From assembly GCA_019236675.1 (NCBI GenBank), contig JAFAIO010000041.1:1-32524 (forward strand): DNA of 32,524 nucleotides, in the 5' to 3' direction. The position numbers and the translations under genes were made by a program. The first letter of the stretch is position 1, and each line of letters opens with the position of its first letter. Origin of the DNA: Verrucomicrobiota bacterium. GTDB lineage: Bacteria; Verrucomicrobiota; Verrucomicrobiia; Chthoniobacterales; JAFAMB01. The notes under the pieces were generated by a model. The model searched no databases and was not told the DNA's origin. It saw only the letters and a program-made list of their open reading frames with translations. This document shows positions 1 through 8,887 of this stretch, in pieces.

Positions 1-1
1 C

Positions 2-946
2 ATTCGACGAATCCGGCAGGCCCATGAGGTGCGCCAACAATGGACGCTCGATCGCGACCCCGGGCGATTGGTTTGGAGCGAGAGCGACGGCCTGCCCGGA
101 CTGATTGTGGATCGCTACGGCAGTAACCTAGTGATTCAGACGTTGACCGTCGCCATTGATCAGCGGAAAGATCTGATCGTTCAAGCCCTCGATACCCTGT
201 TCTCGCCCACTTCAATCATCGAGCGCAACGATGCCGCGGTGCGTCGAGCCGAGGGCTTGGAACTCAACACGGGAGTCCTGAAAGGCGAACCCCCGGCGCG
301 TCTCCACATGAGTATCGCCGGGATGGATTTTGAGTTGGAGCTATTGAGCGGGCAAAAGACCGGGTTTTACCTCGATCAGATCGACAATTACGGAGAAGTG
401 GCTGTGCTCGCGTCCGGTAAACGGGTGCTGGATTGTTTTGCTAACCAAGGGGCCTTTGCCATTGCTTGCGCTAAAAACGGCGCTGAATCGGTGACAGCAG
501 TTGAGATTAGTGAAGCTTTGGCAGCCGGTATCGAGACGAACGCGCGATTGAATCAGGTCTCATTGACGGTTCATCCGAAGAACGTTTTCGATTTTCTCAC
601 CGAACAGGTCGCTAAACAGGAAATCTACGATTTGATCATCTTGGATCCGCCATCGTTTACCCGTTCGCGGGAAACTTTGGAAAGCGCCCGGCGCGGCTAC
701 AAAGAAATTCATTTGCGGGCAATTCAGTTGTTGGCTCCGCAGGGTCTGTTAGTGACTTTTTCGTGTTCACACCACATCAGCCAATCCGTTCTTTCGGATA
801 TAGTCGTCGATGCGAGCGTCGACGCCAAGAGACACCTGCGGCGGATCAAATCGCTGTCACAGCCGCTTGATCACCCGATCTTGCCCCATTTGCCCGAGAC
901 CGAATATCTGAAGGGATTTGTTTTTCAGTTGCTGCCGGGACGGTGA
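2..946 (+). CDS. RlmI-like 23S rRNA cytosine methyltransferase, 5' end cut by window edge
   Basis: Class I SAM-dependent methyltransferase of the RlmI/YccW family, which makes 5-methylcytosine in 23S rRNA. The reading frame is open from base 2, and residues before the GTG at 29 already fit the family, so the gene starts outside the window; about 315 codons are present of a usual 390 or so. Visible: the segment ESDGLPGLIVDRYG, SGQKTGFYLDQ before the methylase domain, SAM motif I VLDCFANQGAFAI, the acidic end of motif II (AVEIS), motif IV DLIILDPPSF, and TFSCSHHIS, which holds the expected cysteine. The stop is followed at once by the GGCGTATGGGCG-type repeat. The exact target base is inferred from the family only. 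Confidence 0.88.
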   Translation: MRRIRQAHEVRQQWTLDRDPGRLVWSESDGLPGLIVDRYGSNLVIQTLTVAIDQRKDLIVQALDTLFSPTSIIERNDAAVRRAEGLELNTGVLKGEPPARLHMSIAGMDFELELLSGQKTGFYLDQIDNYGEVAVLASGKRVLDCFANQGAFAIACAKNGAESVTAVEISEALAAGIETNARLNQVSLTVHPKNVFDFLTEQVAKQEIYDLIILDPPSFTRSRETLESARRGYKEIHLRAIQLLAPQGLLVTFSCSHHISQSVLSDIVVDASVDAKRHLRRIKSLSQPLDHPILPHLPETEYLKGFVFQLLPGR

Positions 947-948
947 TT

Positions 949-1158
949 GCGTGTGGGCGTGACGGCGTATGGGCGTATGGGCGTGTCTAATCGTGCTCGA
1001 AAGCCGTGGACGGCGATCCCAGATGGGATTTATGGGGAGTCATTAATCCCAAGGGTCCGATTGGTTCATCCTTAATCACCGCCCACAGCTTTAGAGCGCG
1101 ACGACGAGCGCGATGTGGGGATGCGGGTACACGCTGTCACGCCGATACGCCCGTACGC
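949..1158. repeat. GGCGTATGGGCG-type repeat arms in spacer
   Basis: The left arm (949-987) is a run of near-identical words of the type GGCGTRTGGGCGT. The right arm (1129-1158) carries the reverse-complement type, GTCACGCCGATACGCCC. The same right-arm core recurs near 22774-22793. The arms are imperfectly complementary, so a weak long-range hairpin is possible. No gene is seen between 947 and 1224. Confidence 0.7.
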
Positions 1159-1224
1159 TCTCTTATGGGCTTGACACAACGGTTTCCGGTCGCGGAGAGG
1201 GGATTTCTCGGATATTATCCAGGG

Positions 1225-1845
1225 ATGTCAGAAGGTACGAAAGAGCCGTTCCTGGATCTCTCGAACGGCGACCCACCCTCGCCGGATGAACTGGATTCCA
1301 AAGTTCAGCGCGCCCAAGAACAGCTCCTGCAACTGAAGCGCCAGCAGGAAGCAATCGAGCGACAGAAACGCGAGCTGGAAGAGCTCAGTCGGAAGCAAGA
1401 GGAGCTAGAAAAGGGACGCGCAGAGATGATCGAAAAACTGAGCCGATCCCTCGTGGTGATCGAACGCCAGACTTACGAAACCGAGAAGCGAGTCGAACAG
1501 CTTAAGGGTTCGGCGACTGCTTTTGCGCAGCATCTGCGAACACTGGAGCGAATCAATCCCAAGACCTGGACCAATGGCGATTTGCATCGCGAATTGAGCA
1601 AAGGTTTGAGCGCGGTGGACGATGCCAGGGCCGAATATTCGAAATCGATTACCAAGATAAATGCGGAGTCGGAGAACGAAGTTCTCGAACCGATGGGAAC
1701 ATCTGATTTTGCCGAGTACCCGACCGAGGAGGGAAGTTTTGCCACGTGGTTTAAGAGGGGGCTGGCATTTACTCTGCCTCTCATCATTTTTGGTCTGATC
1801 GCGCTGGCAATCCTCTTTATCGCGCACGCTGCCTTAGCTAGGTGA
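1225..1845 (+). CDS. Coiled-coil protein with C-terminal membrane anchor, function unknown
   Basis: I do not recognise a named family. The 206-residue product begins with a short acidic, proline-rich segment, followed by a long charged helix rich in Gln, Glu, Arg and Lys (about residues 25-90) with heptad-like spacing typical of a coiled coil. A second helical region follows, then a single hydrophobic segment near the C-terminus (FTLPLIIFGLIALAILFIA) preceded by KR. This predicts a tail-anchored protein with the bulk in the cytoplasm. An upstream GTG at 1006 would extend it, but that extension runs through repeat sequence and looks non-coding, so ATG 1225 is preferred. The stop overlaps the start of the next gene, which has the same architecture, suggesting translational coupling and a shared role. 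Confidence 0.7.
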   Translation: MSEGTKEPFLDLSNGDPPSPDELDSKVQRAQEQLLQLKRQQEAIERQKRELEELSRKQEELEKGRAEMIEKLSRSLVVIERQTYETEKRVEQLKGSATAFAQHLRTLERINPKTWTNGDLHRELSKGLSAVDDARAEYSKSITKINAESENEVLEPMGTSDFAEYPTEEGSFATWFKRGLAFTLPLIIFGLIALAILFIAHAALAR

Positions 1846-2222
1846 TGCATCGAAAACAATTCGGCCAAACGCCGCTCGATTCTCAAAAGCAACAGCTCGC
1901 CAAGCAAGAAGAAGCTCTGCGGCAGCAAATGGCCGAGCTTGAGAAGGTTATTGCAGATGCGCCCAAGCTGGCCGAGGAACGGTTAGAACGAGAACGCCAG
2001 GAGCGGATCGCGCGTGCGAGCACGCGGCGCAGCCCGTTGGATTCTCCTGACATTCTCGAGGATGTCCGCCACGAATCCGACGTTTTAGTCGACCGACCAC
2101 CCAGACCACGCCGGGCACAACGCCGCGCTGCCCGCCTGCGGCTGGTGGCTCTAGTGGTGGCTGTGCTCGGGGCGAGTAGTATCGTGGTGTATCTCGTGAT
2201 GCAGCTGATGAACCATTTGTAG
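1845..2222 (+). CDS. Small coiled-coil protein with C-terminal membrane anchor, function unknown
   Basis: The 125-residue product is a smaller version of its upstream partner. A Gln/Glu-rich helix (roughly residues 13-55, with KQEEALRQQMAELEK) is followed by a proline- and arginine-rich linker (PPRPRRAQRRAAR) and one C-terminal hydrophobic helix (LVALVVAVLGASSIVVYLVM). The ATG at 1845 shares its A with the TGA of the preceding gene; a GTG at 1842 is an alternative start giving a four-base overlap. No catalytic motif is visible. The tight coupling implies that the two proteins are made together and possibly interact through their coiled coils in the inner membrane, which is inference only. Confidence 0.65.
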   Translation: MHRKQFGQTPLDSQKQQLAKQEEALRQQMAELEKVIADAPKLAEERLERERQERIARASTRRSPLDSPDILEDVRHESDVLVDRPPRPRRAQRRAARLRLVALVVAVLGASSIVVYLVMQLMNHL

Positions 2223-2223
2223 C

Positions 2224-2380
2224 GCCGTCATCGCCGGGATCGCCGTGAACGCCGGGAACGGTCGCAGGCTAATAAACGATTGCCGATCCTGATTTCGCCT
2301 TCGGTTTCACACACGGGCTCAGCCCGCAGTGGTAGACGGATTCCGTTCCCGGCGTTCACGGCGATCCCGGCGTTGACGGC
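2224..2380. repeat. 38-bp inverted repeat with an 81-base centre
   Basis: The arms 2224-2261 and 2343-2380 are reverse complements with one mismatch over 38 bases. They are built from words such as GGCGTTCACGGCGATCCCGG. The element fills the gap between the anchored-protein pair and gatC, so transcripts read through it could form a very stable hairpin. Related GGCGTT-type words recur at 6950-7069 and 15738-16016. Confidence 0.85.
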
Positions 2381-2414
2381 GTTCTCCCGACATTCTATTC
2401 GTTAAGACTTCTCG

Positions 2415-2702
2415 ATGAGCGCGACAAAATTCGATGTGCGATATATCGCCGAGCTTGCTCGTATAAAGCTGGAGCCTGCCGAAATAGCCACCTTCGAATC
2501 GCAGCTTGGTCACGTGCTTGAGCATGTCGAGAAACTTAACCAGCTCGATGTGAGTGAGGTTGAACCGACTGCGCATAGTTTCCCGATCTACAATATCTTT
2601 CGTGAGGACCAGATCCGGCCGTCACTCGAGCGGGAAGCCGCGCTGGCGAATGCACCGCGTCAAGCTCAAGGCTTATTCATCGTAACAAAAGTGGTGGAAT
2701 AA
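2415..2702 (+). CDS. gatC: Asp/Glu-tRNA amidotransferase subunit C
   Basis: GatC is the small subunit of the GatCAB complex, which converts Glu-tRNA(Gln) or Asp-tRNA(Asn) to the amidated form in the cytoplasm. The 95-residue length is normal. Visible features are the N-terminal helix FDVRYIAELARIKL, the LGHVLEHVEKLNQLDVSEVEPTAH-like core of the family (position about 30-55) and a C-terminal LFIVTKVVE, matching the usual F-V-P/T-K-V-ending. The next gene, gatA, starts two bases after the stop, forming a clear operon. gatB does not follow and must lie elsewhere. The ATG at 2415 has no Shine-Dalgarno sequence, as for most genes here. Confidence 0.95.
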   Translation: MSATKFDVRYIAELARIKLEPAEIATFESQLGHVLEHVEKLNQLDVSEVEPTAHSFPIYNIFREDQIRPSLEREAALANAPRQAQGLFIVTKVVE

Positions 2703-2704
2703 GC

Positions 2705-4186
2705 GTGGCACTGTCTTCACTCACCGTTCACGAAGCTCTGGACTTGCTTCGGCGAAAAGAGATATCGCCGAAAGAGATCGTTGAAGCTCTAGTCAAACGA
2801 ATCCAAGAGATCGACGGGGCAGTTCATGGGTACTTATCATTCGATCCTGAGCGTGCTTTAAAAGACGCAGAACACGCTGATGTTTCGCTTCCGTTGGGAG
2901 GTATTCCCATTGCTATCAAGGACGTAGTTAGTGTCCAAGGTCACCCCTGCGGCTGCGCTTCCAAGATTTTACAAGGGTACATCGCGCCGTTCGATGCCAC
3001 CGTAATCAAAAAATTGCGGGCAGCGGGCGCTATTCCCTTCGGGCGGACAAACATGGACGAGTTCGCCATGGGATCGTCTACCGAAAACTCCGCATTCGGC
3101 CCGAGCCGTAACCCTTGGGATGCGGACCGGACTCCTGGAGGCTCAAGTGGCGGATCCGCGGCTGTGGTCGCTGCCGATGAGGCCTTGGCTGCGCTTGGCT
3201 CTGATACCGGAGGGTCCATTCGCCAACCTGCTGCCCTCTGTGGCTGCGTGGGTGTTAAACCGACGTACGGAAGAGTGTCCCGGTACGGTCTGGTCGCGTT
3301 TGCTTCGTCTTTGGACCAGATCGGACCACTTACAAAGAACGTCCGTGACGCGGCCCTCATCATGAACGTCATCAGTGGGGCGGACCCCTGTGATTCGACG
3401 ACTTTGGACGAGCCGGTTCCCGATTACACGGCAGATCTCGACAAAGGAGTAAAAAATCTCACGCTCGGTCTGCCCAAAGAATATTTCATTAAAGGGCTTG
3501 ATCCTCAGGTTGAGGAGGCCGTGCGAGCCGCCGTGGCGTGGTACGAAAAACTGGGCGCGAAGATCGTCGATATTTCGCTTCCGCACACGGAATATGCGCT
3601 GAGCACTTATTACATCATCGCTCCGGCTGAAGCCTCGGCAAATCTCGCTCGTTTCGACGGTGTCCGTTATGGTTTTCGCGCAGACGGGATCACCGGATTG
3701 TCGGATCACTACGGCAAGACCCGGGAAGAAGGTTTTGGCCAGGAAGTCAAACGCCGGATTATCCTGGGTACGTATGCGCTGAGCTCCGGCTACTACGATG
3801 CTTTCTATCTTCGGGCACAAAAGGTGAGAACTTTGATCCGGCGCGATTTTGATGATGCTTTTGCCACAGTGGACGCCATTCTGTGCCCGACTTCTCCGAC
3901 GCCCGCTTTCAAGCTAGGAGAGCGGACCGGCGACCCCTTGCAAATGTATCTGGCTGACATTTTCACTTTGGCTGCGAACATGGCAGGCATTTGCGGGATC
4001 AGTATCCCATGCGGCTTTGCTGAGGTCGACGGGAAGAAATTGCCGGTCGGCCTGCAAATTCTAGGTAAAGCTCTCAATGAAGCCACCATGTTCCGAGTGG
4101 CGAACGCGTATGAGCAAAGCACCGATTGGCATCGGGCGAAGCCGCTTTTTGGGGCAGAAAGTGAAAGGTTGAAAGGTGAAAAGTGA
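2705..4186 (+). CDS. gatA: Asp/Glu-tRNA amidotransferase subunit A
   Basis: GatA is the amidase subunit that releases ammonia from glutamine (or asparagine) for tRNA amidation. At 493 residues it has normal length. The amidase-signature triad is intact: Lys72 in PIAIKDVVSV, cis-Ser147 in GGSSGGSAA and nucleophile Ser171 in GSDTGGSIRQPA, with the same 24-residue spacing between the serines as in Staphylococcus GatA. The start is a GTG two bases after the gatC stop; it gives the expected N-terminal helix, and no better ATG exists. The last codons are rich in GAAAGG-type sequence (ERLKGEK), a slightly variable tail. The gene converges on acs across the spacer with the composite repeat element. 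Confidence 0.96.
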   Translation: MALSSLTVHEALDLLRRKEISPKEIVEALVKRIQEIDGAVHGYLSFDPERALKDAEHADVSLPLGGIPIAIKDVVSVQGHPCGCASKILQGYIAPFDATVIKKLRAAGAIPFGRTNMDEFAMGSSTENSAFGPSRNPWDADRTPGGSSGGSAAVVAADEALAALGSDTGGSIRQPAALCGCVGVKPTYGRVSRYGLVAFASSLDQIGPLTKNVRDAALIMNVISGADPCDSTTLDEPVPDYTADLDKGVKNLTLGLPKEYFIKGLDPQVEEAVRAAVAWYEKLGAKIVDISLPHTEYALSTYYIIAPAEASANLARFDGVRYGFRADGITGLSDHYGKTREEGFGQEVKRRIILGTYALSSGYYDAFYLRAQKVRTLIRRDFDDAFATVDAILCPTSPTPAFKLGERTGDPLQMYLADIFTLAANMAGICGISIPCGFAEVDGKKLPVGLQILGKALNEATMFRVANAYEQSTDWHRAKPLFGAESERLKGEK

Positions 4187-4205
4187 AAGCGCGAACCATC
4201 ACCGA

Positions 4206-4450
4206 GACCGGAGGGGCGTTGCATTCCGCGTGCAGTTTTCACGCATGTCGGCGCCTATAATCGTGTCAGATATGGCGCTCGGAAAGACGCGACGCCCCGG
4301 GGGTGCAGCCGGGTTCCACGCGCTTGGTTGGAAAGATTCCTCGATCCTGCCACATCAACAGGGAGCCGCGGCAAATGTGTCCATCAGTGACTCACGCGAT
4401 AGACCTTTTCAAAGGCTAAAGGCCCGATAAATTTAATGCGGCTCCCCTTC
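4206..4450 (+). repeat. Composite paired-hairpin non-coding element, copy 1
   Basis: This fills the gatA-acs spacer (4187-4524), which has no gene. It has two modules. Module 1 is closed by GGGGCGTTGC (4213-4222) and GCGACGCCCC (4289-4298), complementary at nine of ten positions. Module 2 is closed by GGGAGCCGC (4361-4369) and GCGGCTCCC (4438-4446), perfectly complementary. A second copy in inverted orientation at 28665-28880 shares exact blocks in the same order: CAGATATGGCGCT (4267-4279), CGACGCCCCGG (4290-4300), ACAGGGAGCCGCGGC (4358-4372) and ATGCGGCTCCCCT (4436-4448). I know no named family; it could be a structured RNA, a MITE-like repeat or a bidirectional terminator. Confidence 0.8.
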
Positions 4451-4524
4451 ATCCTGGGTTGTGCAACGCCTCTTACCTGAATCAAAACATGGTTCCCTGG
4501 CTGCATTCACGGCGAGCTTGCAGC

Positions 4525-6474
4525 TCACTCGTCCGATCCGCGCAACGCCGCCAGAACATTCAGGTCCTCCAGGGTCGTCGTATCCCCCGTCACCTTACCC
4601 CCGGCCGCGATTTCTTTCAGCAGACGCCGCATGATTTTTCCGCTGCGGGTCTTGGGTAAAGCTTCGGCAAATCTGACGTCATCCGGCCGGGCGATAGCAC
4701 CGATCATGGTGGCAACGTGTTGGCGGAGTTGATCGCGCAACTCCGGTAAGGCAGTTGTTCCCTGTTTTAAGGTCACAAAGGCAACCACTGCTTGCCCTTT
4801 CAATTCATCCGGTCTGCCAACGACGGCTGCTTCGGCGACACTTGGGTGGCTTACTAAGGCGCTTTCTATCTCCGACGTTCCCAAGCGGTGGCCGGCAACG
4901 TTCAAGACGTCATCAATCCTACCCACGATCCAGAAGTAACCGTCCTCATCTCGCCTGGCTCCGTCGCCTGTGAAATAATAACCAGGAAAGTCGGACCAAT
5001 ACTGTTTCTCGTAGCGGGCCTCATCTCCCCAAATAGTTCTCAGCATGGATGGCCAAGGCCTGCGAATGATTAGTTTACCCCCGACATTAGGAGGCACTTC
5101 TTTACCCGTTTCATCCACCACGGCTGCGTCGACGCCAAAGAACGGCAAGGTCGCGCTGCCCGGCTTGGTCGGAATTGCGCCCGGTAATGGAGTGATCATG
5201 ATTCCACCGGTCTCTGTTTGCCACCAAGTATCGACGATCGGGCAACGGCCGCCGCCGATTACCGTGTGATACCAGATCCATGCCTCAGGATTGATTGGTT
5301 CACCGACTGTTCCGAGCAGCCGCAGAGAAGAGAGGTCATGGCCCTTTGGATAAGAGTCTCCCCATCGGATAAAGGCACGAATGGCGGTCGGCGCGGTATA
5401 GAAAACCGTGATCGCGTACTTCTCGATTAGCTTCCAGAAACGATCTAGCTCCGGCCAATTGGGAGCCCCCTCGTACATGAAGGTCGTCGCCCCATTGCTG
5501 AGCGGTCCGTAGACGACGTAGCTATGTCCCGTGACCCAGCCGATGTCGGCGGAGCACCAGTAAAGGTCATCCTCATGAAGATCGAATATGTATTTTGAGG
5601 TGATAGTGACGCCAAGAAGGTAACCGCCGGTTGTGTGCAGGATTCCTTTTGGTTTACCGGTCGAGCCGCTGGTATAAAGAATGTACAGAGGATCTTCCGA
5701 GTCGAGCGCTTCCGGCTCGCACTGTGGGTCGACATATTCCATCTCGCGATGCCACCAGACATCCCGTCCTTCAGTGATCGCGATCTCGTTATTCGCCCGG
5801 CGGAACACGATGACCCTTTCAACAAGAGTGTTGTCCTTCAGCGCTTCATCTACATTCTTCTTCAGTGGAACGATGGCGCCTCTTCTGTATCCGCCGTCGG
5901 CAGTGATCACCAATTTTGCTTGGGAATCGTTTAATCGGTCTTTTATTGCCTCGGAACTGAACCCCCCGAACACGACCGAATGCACCGCCCCGATGCGAGC
6001 ACACGCTAACATCGCGATCGCTGCTTCCGGGCACATCGGCATGTAGATGATGATCCGATCCCCTTTTTGCACCCGGTTGCGTTTTAAAACGTTAGCAAAT
6101 TTGCAAACTTCGCGATGCAACTGCTGATAGGTCAACGTCCGCACTTCTCCTGGTTCCCCTTCCCAAATGATGGCGGCTTTATTTCGTCGCGGCCCGTTCA
6201 AATGACGATCCAAGCAATTTTCCGAGACGTTCAGTTTGCCGCCAACGAACCATTGGGCAAACGGGGCTTCCCACTTCAACACCGTGTCCCACTTTTTTCG
6301 CCAGAGAAGCAGCTCGGTTGCCTGTTTACTCCAGAACCCGTCCGGATCTTGGATGGACTGCTGGTAAAGCTCCCGGTATTGGTCCAGGCTCGGAATTAGT
6401 GCTCGCTGCGCGAAACCATCGGACGGCTTAAAGACACGTGTCTCTATCAGGTGCGATTCAATCGTATTGCTCAT
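4525..6474 (-). CDS. acs: Acetyl-CoA synthetase (acetate-CoA ligase, AMP-forming)
   Basis: This enzyme activates acetate with ATP and CoA to acetyl-CoA through acetyl-AMP, in the cytoplasm. At 649 residues it has the full length of the family. It starts with the acetyl-CoA synthetase N-terminal region ([16 protein letters not shown]), then the AMP-binding P-loop [11 protein letters not shown] (about 267-277), the acetate-pocket strand with [10 protein letters not shown], the hinge region [16 protein letters not shown], and the C-terminal [11 protein letters not shown] whose Lys613 is the equivalent of the reversibly acetylated lysine of Salmonella Acs. No deacetylase or acetyltransferase gene lies beside it. 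It converges on gatA; upstream on the same strand lies a DUF6941-like gene. Confidence 0.97.
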   Translation of the reverse strand: MSNTIESHLIETRVFKPSDGFAQRALIPSLDQYRELYQQSIQDPDGFWSKQATELLLWRKKWDTVLKWEAPFAQWFVGGKLNVSENCLDRHLNGPRRNKAAIIWEGEPGEVRTLTYQQLHREVCKFANVLKRNRVQKGDRIIIYMPMCPEAAIAMLACARIGAVHSVVFGGFSSEAIKDRLNDSQAKLVITADGGYRRGAIVPLKKNVDEALKDNTLVERVIVFRRANNEIAITEGRDVWWHREMEYVDPQCEPEALDSEDPLYILYTSGSTGKPKGILHTTGGYLLGVTITSKYIFDLHEDDLYWCSADIGWVTGHSYVVYGPLSNGATTFMYEGAPNWPELDRFWKLIEKYAITVFYTAPTAIRAFIRWGDSYPKGHDLSSLRLLGTVGEPINPEAWIWYHTVIGGGRCPIVDTWWQTETGGIMITPLPGAIPTKPGSATLPFFGVDAAVVDETGKEVPPNVGGKLIIRRPWPSMLRTIWGDEARYEKQYWSDFPGYYFTGDGARRDEDGYFWIVGRIDDVLNVAGHRLGTSEIESALVSHPSVAEAAVVGRPDELKGQAVVAFVTLKQGTTALPELRDQLRQHVATMIGAIARPDDVRFAEALPKTRSGKIMRRLLKEIAAGGKVTGDTTTLEDLNVLAALRGSDE

Positions 6475-6543
6475 GGGGGAGGAGGGGACTTGAGGGTGAT
6501 CAGAACATCGCGCAAAAACTTGGAACCGAAAGGGGGGCGGCGC

Positions 6544-6939
6544 TCAAACTTTCACAACCGGAACGGGATAGCGTAACCTTAGTTCATTCTCCAATAAGAT
6601 TTCCACATAGTGCAAACCATATCGCTGGAACTGCACACCGGTAAACAGATTGACATTAGTAACGTGGCTCTCCAGGTCTTTTAATTCGAACTCAATCTGG
6701 GACTCTGCCAATACTTGCTCTTCGTCGGCACCCAAGATCCGGGAAACCTGTCGGAAACGACCGATTCCGCCACACCAACGGGTCCAAACACAGAGCTTCA
6801 AGATCGCGACCGGGAGCACCCTGGCGGGGATCATATTTATAATGCCGACCAGCGTCTGCATACCGTTGACTTCCTGCCTGACATCTTCACAAATCAGCGA
6901 GGCCTGCAGATCGGGAGAAACGGTGGTCAGTTCATCCAT
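6544..6939 (-). CDS. DUF6941-like protein of unknown function
   Basis: The 131-residue protein appears soluble. The N-terminal stretch ASLICEDVRQEVNGMQTLVG followed by a short strand resembles the start of the small DUF6941 family, in which a phrase like L-C-E-D-V-R-x-E-x-x-G-K is typical; this match is from memory and only moderately sure. The rest alternates short hydrophobic strands, including a region with paired aromatic residues (CVWTRWCGGIGRF) and a C-terminal LLENELRLRYPVPVV, consistent with a beta-sandwich. No catalytic residues stand out. It lies 69 bases upstream of acs on the same strand and may be co-transcribed with it. Function is unknown. Confidence 0.65.
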   Translation of the reverse strand: MDELTTVSPDLQASLICEDVRQEVNGMQTLVGIINMIPARVLPVAILKLCVWTRWCGGIGRFRQVSRILGADEEQVLAESQIEFELKDLESHVTNVNLFTGVQFQRYGLHYVEILLENELRLRYPVPVVKV

Positions 6940-6949
6940 AGCAACAAAT

Positions 6950-7069
6950 AAACGCCGGCAGCGCCGACAACGCCGGGAGCGTATTCAAGGGGGGCGCGGT
7001 GAAACGTGAACTGCGAAAAGTGCTTGGCCGTTGCCGGCGTTCTCGGCGATACCGGCGTTGTCGGCGTTT
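6950..7069. repeat. GGCGTTGTCGGCG-type inverted repeat
   Basis: The left arm 6950-6981 contains CGCCGACAACGCCGG and the right arm 7027-7069 contains its exact reverse complement CCGGCGTTGTCGGCG, in each case inside longer runs of related words. It occupies the spacer between glnB and the DUF6941-like gene. The words belong to the same family as those at 2224-2380. Confidence 0.75.
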
Positions 7070-7089
7070 CCAATTTCGGAGGGCCATGC

Positions 7090-7745
<656 letters not shown>

Positions 7746-7747
7746 TC

Positions 7748-8341
7748 CTAGCTCCTGATCCGGTCCATGGCGATTTGCCGGACTACTTCTGGCAACAGGT
7801 CGTGTTCGGCTTCCTGTATTCTGGCGTGTAAGGAAGCCGCGGTGTCGTCCGGCTGGATAGCTATTTCTCGCTGGCCCAGTATGTGGCCGGCATCGACCGC
7901 CGGCTCTACGTAATGAACCGTACAGCCGGTGACCTTTTCCCCTGCATCCAACGCCTGTTTCCAAGCTTCTAATCCTTTAAATTTCGGCAATAGAGAAGGG
8001 TGGATATTGATGATCGACTTGGGGAAAGCTTTCAGCAACGGCTCCTTTAGAACGCGCATAAATCCGGCTAGAACCACCAACTCCACCCCAGCTTCCTGAA
8101 GCAGGCGCGCGATATCGTGCTCCACCTCTGCCTCCAATCGAGTCCGATATTTGCCCGGGTTTACGAATAGAGCGGGCACCTGAAAGTCGCGGGCGTAAGA
8201 AAGGATGCCGGAATCCGGCACATCGGAAATCACCAGTCGAACTTCAGCGGGCAGTTTCCCATCAATAATCCGCTCCATGATGGCCTTGAAATTTGAGCCT
8301 TTGCCCGATCCCAACACCCCGATCTTGAGTCGCCTATTCAT
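7748..8341 (-). CDS. purN: Phosphoribosylglycinamide formyltransferase
   Basis: PurN transfers a formyl group from 10-formyl-tetrahydrofolate to GAR, the third step of purine synthesis. The 197-residue length is normal. The N-terminal nucleotide-binding loop is IGVLGSGKGSNFKAI, the folate region carries VLAGFMRVLK, and the catalytic residues Asn112 and His114 (IINIHPSLLPKF) and Asp150 (HYVEPAVDAGHI) have exactly the spacing of E. coli Asn106, His108 and Asp144. The start ATG overlaps the stop of rfaE2 by four bases (ATGA), so the two are translationally coupled. The final codons and stop (AGG AGC TAG) lie in a copy of the AGGAGCTAGG word that recurs as intergenic repeat elsewhere in the window. 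Confidence 0.95.
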   Translation of the reverse strand: MNRRLKIGVLGSGKGSNFKAIMERIIDGKLPAEVRLVISDVPDSGILSYARDFQVPALFVNPGKYRTRLEAEVEHDIARLLQEAGVELVVLAGFMRVLKEPLLKAFPKSIINIHPSLLPKFKGLEAWKQALDAGEKVTGCTVHYVEPAVDAGHILGQREIAIQPDDTAASLHARIQEAEHDLLPEVVRQIAMDRIRS

Positions 8342-8811
8342 GTGTTCTGGATAGCATTGATCAGCCGGGTGGTAGATCGGCCAGGGACGAGAGGCACGAT
8401 CTTGATCTCGGCGCCTACCGAGCGTAGCGCATCGACCTCGCCGCGGTCCAGGCTATCTATGGAGTAATCTCCTCCTTTGACGTACAAATCCGGTCGCAGC
8501 AGGGTGACTAACCGGCTCACCCTTTCCTCCCGAAAGATTACAACATGGTCCACCACTGCTAATGCCGCTAAAACTTCCGCTCGATCAGCCTCCGAATTAA
8601 TCGGTCTGTTAGGTCCTTTTAGCTGGCGAACCGAATCATCGCTATTGAGTCCGACCACCAGAATATCCCCCAACTGTTTCGCCGCGGTTAAATAGCGGAT
8701 ATGACCAACGTGAAGGATATCGAAGCAACCATTCGTGAACACGAGTCGTTGTTCCGCACAAGTCTTTCTAATTACGGCCGCCTCGGCCTCAGGCACGATC
8801 TTGCCTAACAT
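8338..8811 (-). CDS. rfaE2: D-glycero-beta-D-manno-heptose 1-phosphate adenylyltransferase
   Basis: This is the stand-alone adenylyltransferase corresponding to the C-terminal domain of HldE. It makes ADP-heptose for the lipopolysaccharide inner core, which supports a Gram-negative envelope. The nucleotidyltransferase motif FTNGCFDILHVGHIRYL with HxGH is intact, followed by NSDDSVRQLKGPNRPI, the conserved VKGGDY and the C-terminal GRSTTRLI. I choose the ATG at 8809-8811 (157 residues); a GTG at 8844 would add eleven residues that do not resemble the family. The kinase half (rfaE1) is not in the window. Its overlap with purN ties envelope and purine synthesis genes in one transcript. Confidence 0.92.
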   Translation of the reverse strand: MLGKIVPEAEAAVIRKTCAEQRLVFTNGCFDILHVGHIRYLTAAKQLGDILVVGLNSDDSVRQLKGPNRPINSEADRAEVLAALAVVDHVVIFREERVSRLVTLLRPDLYVKGGDYSIDSLDRGEVDALRSVGAEIKIVPLVPGRSTTRLINAIQNT

Positions 8812-8887
8812 GTTAAAAACGGGCGTTTTCAGTTGCAGTACCACTTTCTGAAAGTAAGTCTAACCGAATTCCAGTTCATCAACTCCT

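Noticed and set aside
1006-1224. GTG-initiated N-terminal extension of the coiled-coil protein
   Set aside because: The added 73 residues run through repeat-arm sequence, are rich in Arg and Cys and resemble no protein; the ATG at 1225 gives a natural start.
2941-3820. Long antisense frames within gatA
   Set aside because: They are shadows of a gene with an intact catalytic triad and normal length.
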